Part shown: positions 34,259 through 39,128 of the stretch, piece by piece
Numbering within the stretch: position 1 is the stretch's first letter
Layout of the letters: each line of letters begins with the position of its first letter
Assembly (NCBI GenBank): GCA_903820285.1
Contig: CAIJGS010000138.1
Coordinates: 1 to 39,128 of the forward strand
Reading direction: 5' to 3'
Length of the DNA: 39,128 nt
Origin: an uncultured Verrucomicrobia subdivision 3 bacterium
GTDB taxonomy: Bacteria; Verrucomicrobiota; Verrucomicrobiia; Limisphaerales; UBA11358
The notes under the pieces: model-generated
Told to the model about the DNA's origin: nothing
The model's input: only the letters and a program-made list of their open reading frames with translations
The model's database searches: none
Program-made: the position numbers and the translations under genes

Positions 34259-34298
34259 TTTACCAGTAAAGCATTTGAAAATGGTAACGTTTAAATTT
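34259..34298. promoter_or_regulatory. Candidate LacI-family operator region
   Basis: Two palindromes lie between the regulator gene and the first gene of the locus: TTTAC-CA-GTAAA (34259-34270) and AAAT-NNN-AACGTT-NNN-ATTT (34279-34298). The second has the central CG typical of LacI-family operators. They are about 130-170 bases upstream of the 2391-aa ORF on its coding side. No convincing -35/-10 pair could be picked. The remaining part of the 196-base gap (34129-34258) is a long untranslated leader with no clear structure. Confidence 0.4.
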
Positions 34299-34324
34299 CT
34301 GGCGGCGGGGTTTACCGGCGGCGA

Positions 34325-35371
34325 TCAGGCTTTTCGGACGGGGGGCAGAGAGGCGCCGTCGCGCCAGCGGCTTTCGATGAGGATGCGGGCGGGGTCGGCC
34401 GGTTCGCCGCATTCGTTCAGATTGATCTGCGAGACCAGCATCTCCACCGCCATGCGGCCGATGGCCTCCGAGTGCTGGTCGATGCCGGCGTCCACGGGCA
34501 CGTCGATGCCGGTACCGGCAACCGCGAGGTCGCGCGGGATGCGGTACCCGAGATCCTGCAGGATTCGGGGCAGGGTGCTGATGGAGGTCAGCACCGCGTC
34601 AGGTTTGTATTTGGTGAGCCACTGCCCGAGCAGCCGTGCGCCCCGGGCCGGTTCGGTCGTGTAATACTTTTCCAAGGCCAGCAGTGGGGGCAGGGCCTGA
34701 AGCTTATAAAATTTTTGCGCGGCGGCCAGCCCGCCGATGAAATTGCCGCCGATCCGCTGGTCGTAATCCTCCGGGATCACCAGGCCGATTCGCTGATAGC
34801 CCAGTTCCCGGATGCGCTGCATGGCCATGAGGACGGATCGCAATTGGTCGGCGGTCACGAGATGCGAGTCCGGGCTGGGCACCGAGAGGCCGAAACGGAT
34901 TACGGAGAATTTATTCCAGTCAAAGTCGCCCCATTGCGGAGGCGTGGGATGGGGTGGAATCAGCACGCCGCGGGTGGCGCGCGTGGTCAGGATCTGTTCA
35001 AAGCGTTTGGCCGAGAATTCCGGTTTCCAGCAGATCTCCTCCAGCCGGTAGCCATAACGCCGGGCGGCCGCCTCGGCCCCCCGCCAATAGGCGTCGAATT
35101 CCCGCAGCTTGCGCAGTTTTTCGGGCTGCTCCCAATGGTTGAGCCAGACGATGGCATTCTGCAGCCGGGCCGGCTGGGTCTGCGTGCGGTAAGAAGCCAG
35201 AGCAGTCAGCATGGGGTCGGGTACATACCCCAGCTCCGCTGCCACGCGCAAGACTTGTTCACGGCGTTTGCGGGAGATGCGGTGGTGGTGGCGCAGCGCC
35301 ATGGCCACCGTGGTGTGGGAGACCCCCACTTTGGCGGCGATCTCGTAAATGGTCACGCGCTTTTTCTGCAC
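34325..35371 (-). CDS. LacI-family transcriptional regulator
   Basis: This is a 348-residue repressor-type protein. The N-terminal helix-turn-helix reads RVTIYEIAAKVGVSHTTVAM, followed by the hinge region ISRKRREQVLRVAAELGYVP. A periplasmic-binding-protein-like sensor domain (about 65-345) follows, with VLIPPHPTPPQW, YQRIGLVIPEDYDQRIGG, PDAVLTSISTLPRILQDLGY and the closing IGRMAVEMLVSQIN. I place the start at the GTG (35371) because it puts the HTH at the usual distance from the N-terminus; a TTG start at 35437 is also open. It would bind an oligosaccharide or sugar and control the locus whose first gene begins 196 bases downstream in the same orientation, where palindromes are found. No obvious promoter of its own was identified. 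Confidence 0.9.
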   Translation of the reverse strand: MQKKRVTIYEIAAKVGVSHTTVAMALRHHHRISRKRREQVLRVAAELGYVPDPMLTALASYRTQTQPARLQNAIVWLNHWEQPEKLRKLREFDAYWRGAEAAARRYGYRLEEICWKPEFSAKRFEQILTTRATRGVLIPPHPTPPQWGDFDWNKFSVIRFGLSVPSPDSHLVTADQLRSVLMAMQRIRELGYQRIGLVIPEDYDQRIGGNFIGGLAAAQKFYKLQALPPLLALEKYYTTEPARGARLLGQWLTKYKPDAVLTSISTLPRILQDLGYRIPRDLAVAGTGIDVPVDAGIDQHSEAIGRMAVEMLVSQINLNECGEPADPARILIESRWRDGASLPPVRKA

Positions 35372-35930
35372 GCGGCAAAGATAACCGGCCCGGCTTTGGC
35401 TACAAGAAATTAGAATGGTTCCGGAACGGCTGACCAACCAGCGTCCCTTTGGATACTCGGCGTTCCGGTTACGTTCTCATGTTTGGCTGATCCGGCTAAT
35501 TCCCCAATCAGAGCACCCGCATCTGCTTGGTAATTTTACGGACGGGCGGGGAGCGCAAATCCGAATTGGCCTGCAGAAATTAAATATATTGGCATGGGCA
35601 TGGAACCAGCCGTGAAGGGAAGTGCCGCCACAGTGAACCGCGCAGACCATCCGGCAGGCGTTTTGGACGGTTGCCTTGGCATCCTCAAAAATCGAACGCC
35701 GTACCTATTTGCGTTTTCCGAGGAGGCGCTGTTTTACAATGAATACTGGATATGACTTGCCGCTTTTATAATAGGAGGAATTACGGCTGCGGGCAGAGAA
35801 ACCCTTTTCCTGGTCTGTAACTGAAAGTCGTTCGGTCAACATCGCGTCCTTACCAGAGGAAAAACATTCAGTTGGGAATCGTGGGGAAACGGTTAGGAAA
35901 CCATGACTTTACCAAAAACCCCTTTGAAAA
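35372..35930. other. Gene-poor stretch, more AT-rich than its surroundings
   Basis: This region of about 560 bases holds no recognised gene. It contains the leader of the LacI gene. A 53-codon + strand frame (35594-35755, starts MGMEPAVKGS, ends FYNEYWI) has no ribosome binding site and no family, so I do not call it a gene. At 35768-35784 TATAATAGGAGGAATT looks like a -10 box fused to a Shine-Dalgarno, but no ATG, GTG or TTG follows at a suitable distance. It may be a decayed gene start. Confidence 0.3.
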
Positions 35931-36007
35931 TGGTCGGGGCGGTGAGATTCGAACTCACGACCTCTTGTACCCGAAACAAGCGCGCTACCAGCCTACGCTA
36001 CGCCCCG
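35931..36007 (-). tRNA. tRNA-Pro (anticodon CGG)
   Basis: The minus strand folds into a 77-base tRNA. The acceptor stem is CGGGGCG/CGCCCCG, the D arm contains GTAGGCTGGTAGCGC, and the anticodon stem CTTGT/ACAAG holds loop TTCGGGT with anticodon CGG. The T arm is GTGAG-TTCGAAT-CTCAC, followed by discriminator A and an encoded CCA. It reads proline CCG codons. A possible promoter is TTGATT (36069-36064) with TATGAC (36045-36040), 18 bases apart. No integrase or duplicated 3' end was seen nearby, so there is no sign of an integrated element. Confidence 0.95.
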
Positions 36008-36135
36008 ACAACCAAAGGGACGGGGAGTATGTCATGCGCGTCATAAAAGGCAAACTTTTTATCAATCAATTCCAGGAATGATTTGTTTGCCCGCTGGCTT
36101 GGTTGTGTTTGGGGTTGGATCAAACGCTGCCAGCC

Positions 36136-39128
36136 TCACGGGGCCAGCGTGCGATAGAAGTGTCTGGCGGAGCTCGGAACCACCACATAAGGCGAGGATG
36201 CGGCATTGGTGGTCCATGGCCCGGTCAAATTGCTGGCTTCGAGCAGCAGGCCGTTGGTCCAGGTGATGACCAGGTTGCTGCCGGATCGGCCGAGGCTGAG
36301 GGTGGGGGTTACGGCCAGGACATTGATGGTGAAGGTGGCGGTGCCGGATAATCCACCGGTATCGGTTGCGCTGACCACGAATGTGTTTGTGCCGACGTTG
36401 GCCGAATAGGGGGTCCCGGAAAGGGTGCCATTGAGAGCCACAGTCAGCCACGCCGGTCCACTGGACTTGGCAAAGGTGAGGGTATCGCCATTCAGGTCGC
36501 TGGCATTCGTTGAGATCGTGCCGGATTCGCCTTGGCCGGAGCTGAGGGGCAGGCCGTTGAACGGATTGAGCGTGAAGGCCGGAGCCCAGTTGGGCACGAG
36601 GCTGATGGCGGCCACGAGAACATTGCCATTGCTGGGGAGCCGGATGCTTTGGACGGTCTTGCTGCTGTTGAGGGCAAACGAGTAGCCATACAGATAAAAA
36701 GTGCGGTTGTCGGCCGTGCCGCCGCTCGAGTTGCGGTAGGCCATGGGAAACGCCTTGGCTTCGCCCGCGTAGTTCTGGGGCGAATACCAGTCGCTCAAAC
36801 TCTGGACCACGCTCGCGGTAGTGCTGTCGGTGTAGGTGATGGTAAAGGTCTGCGATGCCTGGCTGCCTTGCACGCCGCTGGCCAGCATTCGCAGGGCGGA
36901 ATATTTGCCCGCCGGCAGGGCAATGGTCTGGGCGGCCGCGCTAATAATGTTTGAGACGTTGGGTGGTCCGAACGCGAACTGCGTGTTGGTCCAGGTCTGG
37001 TGGCTGCCGAGCAAGGTGGCTGAGTACGCCGCCCCACCAAGGTCCGCCCCGCCGCTGCTGGAGAAATTGGTGCCGTCCGAATACAGGCCCACGCGATTGA
37101 AGGCGGCGGAGAGCGAAACCGGCACCGGTTCATTCGCCAGCGTGGCGGCCAGGACGATGACGTTTCCGTTGGCCGGCAGGGTCAGGCTCTTCACGGTTTT
37201 GGCCGGGTTAAGGAAGAAAATGTAGCCGTACAAATAAAAGGTGCTGTTGACCTGCGATCCGCCGCCCCAGTTGCGATAGGGCATGGCAATGGCATTGTCT
37301 TCGCCGGAAAAATTCTGGGGGGAATACCAGTCGCTGACGCTTTGCGAAAAATTCGTCGTTGAGTTGTCAGTATACGTCACCATAAAGGTCTGCGCCGACT
37401 GGCTGCCATTGATGCCGGTGGCCAGCAGTTGCAGGGCGGAGAATTGACCCGCCGGCAGCGTGACCGTCTGGCCGCTGCAACTGATGACGTCCGACGCATT
37501 GGCCGGGCCGAGGTTGAACAGGGCATTATTCCAGGTGGCGGAGGGCTCAAGCAGGTTCGCGGAGCAGGCATAACCCACGCCATCAAAGCCGGAGCCGAAC
37601 GTCAGTCCATCCGTGTAAATGCCGGTCCGATTATAATAGGAGGCCAGGGCGACCGGGGCGGAACCGGGAATGGCCGCGACCACCGTCAGGCCGATGGTGG
37701 TGGCATGAGTCAGGCTGCCATAGATGCCCGTGATGGTGATGGCATAATTCCCCACCGGCGTGGTATTGCTGGTGATAATGCTCACGAGGCTGTTGCTCGT
37801 GGTGCTGGTGGTGCCGAGTGTGGCGGTGACACCGGGAGGCAGGCCGGAGAGGGCGAGGTTCACCTTGCTGGCAAATCCGTTCATCGGGGTAATGATGATG
37901 GTGGCGCCGCCGCCGCCGCCGCGGACGGTGGTGAGGCTGCCCCGGGTGGTATAGAGCATGAAATCATTCGTGCCGATGCCCAGCAGCGCGCTGATGGTGT
38001 TGCTGCCGGTCGGTGTGCCCCAGCCCGTGCACAGATCATAACCAGGCCCCGCATAAAACCGGGTGGGATTGTGGCTATTGACGGTGTTGCCCGTCGTGAT
38101 GTCGTGAAAGCAATTGGTGTACGCGGCATAATTTCCCTTGCCGATGGTGTAGATGGCCGGATTGACCAGCCCAGCCGCCGGTTTGCCCAAGGCGGCCGCC
38201 GACTGGTTGACCAGGGCCATGAAACCGGCCCAAAGCGGCGACGCCGCGCTGGTGCCGCCGGTGGCGCCAATGGCGGTGCCATTCCGGTAAACGGTGAAGA
38301 TATTCACGGCCGGCATGGACACGTCCGGATAATTGCGCCAGGCGGTGGAAGCCTGATTGGTGAGCGTGGTAATGCCCTGCTGCCAGCTGGGTATGCCGTA
38401 GCCGCTGATGCCGCCGCCGCTGCCGCCCCACGTGACATCCGATTGCCACGGACCGCCCGCGCTGCTGGTGGTCAGCGAAGCGCCGCCCACAATCGTGGCG
38501 TAAGGATTTCCCGTCAGGCCCACCCCGCCATCCGGGTCGGCCCCGCCATCGCCGGACGCCTGGCTGAAGGACTGGCCCTGGGCGGCAAACTGCCGGAACA
38601 TTTGGATGATGCTGGAATCAATGCCAAACCCATAGGAGAGCGTCATTTGCTTGGCCTTGTTATCCACGGCGATCTGATTGAACACGTCGTGCGCCTCGCC
38701 TTCATAATTCAGGATGGTCGCTCCGGGCGCCATGGACATGGCCATGTCAATGTCCAGCACCTCCTCGCCCTCGTCGTCATTCGTGCCGGTGGGAATGCCC
38801 GTCCAGCCGGAGAGCAGAATGTTCGAGATGGTAATGCTGGTAGAGAGGCCGGCATTGGTCTCATACATGTAAATGTCATTGGTGTAATAAGGCCCGCCCA
38901 CATCCACGATGGCAATGTATTGGCCGGCGCCCGTGTTGGTCACTCCGGGTACGTAGGCCTTCCGGAAATCGTTGCCCATGAAATATCCGCCGGGGGAGGA
39001 ACCGGTGGCGTAGGCGGTGATGCCGTTGCTGCTGCCCATGGGAACCACTTTGGCGGTGTCACCCAGCCGGTATGGCCGGGTGTAATTGTCGAGACCGCTG
39101 ATGTGCAGGATCGGTATGTTGGTGTCAA
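36136..39128 (-). CDS. Sedolisin (S53, kumamolisin-type) peptidase, 5' end outside window
   Basis: At least 996 residues are visible; the frame is open to the window edge, so the signal peptide and activation prodomain lie outside. The S53 triad is present: Glu and Asp in GEEVLDIDMAMSMAPGA and the serine in GGTSAASPLWAG. SQASGDGGADPDGG contains the oxyanion Asp, and YDLCTGWGTPTG is the calcium-site region. After the catalytic domain comes an Ig-like stretch. Two tandem ~178-residue copies of a beta-sandwich follow (37656-37123 and 37122-36592), sharing DWYSPQN, FYLYGY and ANGNV/SNGNV. A cadherin-like (CADG) domain and a short tail ending HFYRTLAP complete the protein. It is a secreted, acid-type endopeptidase. 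The 128 bases between its stop and the tRNA hold only the possible tRNA promoter. Confidence 0.9.
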   Translation of the reverse strand, partial: DTNIPILHISGLDNYTRPYRLGDTAKVVPMGSSNGITAYATGSSPGGYFMGNDFRKAYVPGVTNTGAGQYIAIVDVGGPYYTNDIYMYETNAGLSTSITISNILLSGWTGIPTGTNDDEGEEVLDIDMAMSMAPGATILNYEGEAHDVFNQIAVDNKAKQMTLSYGFGIDSSIIQMFRQFAAQGQSFSQASGDGGADPDGGVGLTGNPYATIVGGASLTTSSAGGPWQSDVTWGGSGGGISGYGIPSWQQGITTLTNQASTAWRNYPDVSMPAVNIFTVYRNGTAIGATGGTSAASPLWAGFMALVNQSAAALGKPAAGLVNPAIYTIGKGNYAAYTNCFHDITTGNTVNSHNPTRFYAGPGYDLCTGWGTPTGSNTISALLGIGTNDFMLYTTRGSLTTVRGGGGGATIIITPMNGFASKVNLALSGLPPGVTATLGTTSTTSNSLVSIITSNTTPVGNYAITITGIYGSLTHATTIGLTVVAAIPGSAPVALASYYNRTGIYTDGLTFGSGFDGVGYACSANLLEPSATWNNALFNLGPANASDVISCSGQTVTLPAGQFSALQLLATGINGSQSAQTFMVTYTDNSTTNFSQSVSDWYSPQNFSGEDNAIAMPYRNWGGGSQVNSTFYLYGYIFFLNPAKTVKSLTLPANGNVIVLAATLANEPVPVSLSAAFNRVGLYSDGTNFSSSGGADLGGAAYSATLLGSHQTWTNTQFAFGPPNVSNIISAAAQTIALPAGKYSALRMLASGVQGSQASQTFTITYTDSTTASVVQSLSDWYSPQNYAGEAKAFPMAYRNSSGGTADNRTFYLYGYSFALNSSKTVQSIRLPSNGNVLVAAISLVPNWAPAFTLNPFNGLPLSSGQGESGTISTNASDLNGDTLTFAKSSGPAWLTVALNGTLSGTPYSANVGTNTFVVSATDTGGLSGTATFTINVLAVTPTLSLGRSGSNLVITWTNGLLLEASNLTGPWTTNAASSPYVVVPSSARHFYRTLAP

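Noticed and set aside
35931-36007. tRNA-Pro as an integration site of a genomic island
   Set aside because: No integrase gene and no second copy of the tRNA 3' end were seen within the window, so there is no evidence of an integrated element.
35872-36081. Small + strand frame containing GGEIRTHDLLYPKQARYQ
   Set aside because: It runs across the complement of tRNA-Pro. This peptide is a well-known spurious translation of the antisense of proline tRNA genes.
37904-37926. GCCGCC-type low-complexity run as a possible phase-variable tract
   Set aside because: It encodes a glycine-rich loop in the S53 protein. The unit is a triplet, so length changes would not shift the frame.

Overview
The window looks like a chromosomal stretch of a GC-rich, free-living member of the Verrucomicrobiota (possibly a Pedosphaera- or Opitutaceae-like lineage). 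This rests on a prepilin-like protein with the [20 protein letters not shown] signature, a PEP-CTERM tail, two giant secreted proteins made of autotransporter-associated beta-strand repeats without a beta-barrel, LacI regulation, a solute:sodium symporter instead of SusC/SusD, and few Shine-Dalgarno sequences. The taxon is inferred from these families, not proven.

Layout. Positions 1-696 hold a small putative lipoprotein on the + strand. Positions 697-891 hold a hairpin-rich REP/MITE-like repeat. A TauE/SafE transporter (892-1659, -) follows, then a PEP-CTERM protein that has lost its N-terminus (1821-2387, -) and is followed by two terminator-like hairpins. From 34128 down to 2470 nearly everything lies on the minus strand in one direction and forms a polysaccharide-utilisation locus. 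In transcription order it encodes: a 2391-aa repeat protein, a pseudopilin, a GH88 unsaturated uronyl hydrolase, a 2041-aa alginate-lyase-fold/repeat fusion, an unrecognised 767-aa secreted protein, a secreted alpha/beta hydrolase, a beta-propeller protein, a heparinase II/III-like protein, a ThuA-like protein, a GH43 beta-xylosidase-like enzyme, an SSS symporter, a 46-aa mini-ORF, a second GH43 related to exo-1,3-galactanases, and a GH42-like enzyme. A LacI-type regulator (34325-35371, -) sits just upstream. Beyond it are a gene-poor stretch, tRNA-Pro(CGG) (35931-36007, -) and a sedolisin (S53) peptidase whose 5' end runs off the window (36136-39128, -).

How it may work (inference). The exported lyase-like proteins and esterase would deacylate and cut a uronic-acid-containing polysaccharide outside or in the periplasm. 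The SSS symporter would import the fragments. GH88 would remove the 4,5-unsaturated uronyl end, and the signal-less GH43, GH43 and GH42-like enzymes would trim the remaining neutral sugars. No sulfatase is present, so the target is probably a non-sulfated uronate-containing plant or microbial heteropolysaccharide, for example glucuronic-acid-substituted xylan or arabinogalactan, or a glucuronan. Several junctions in the distal half are 4-base overlaps or 1-5 base gaps, so stoichiometric, coupled translation is likely.

Least explained parts: the lyase fused to a long repeat stalk, the near-duplicate ~680-residue stalk in both giants, a C-terminal tail shared with the peptidase, the pseudopilin inside the locus, the unidentified 767-aa secreted protein, and the coupled 46-aa ORF.
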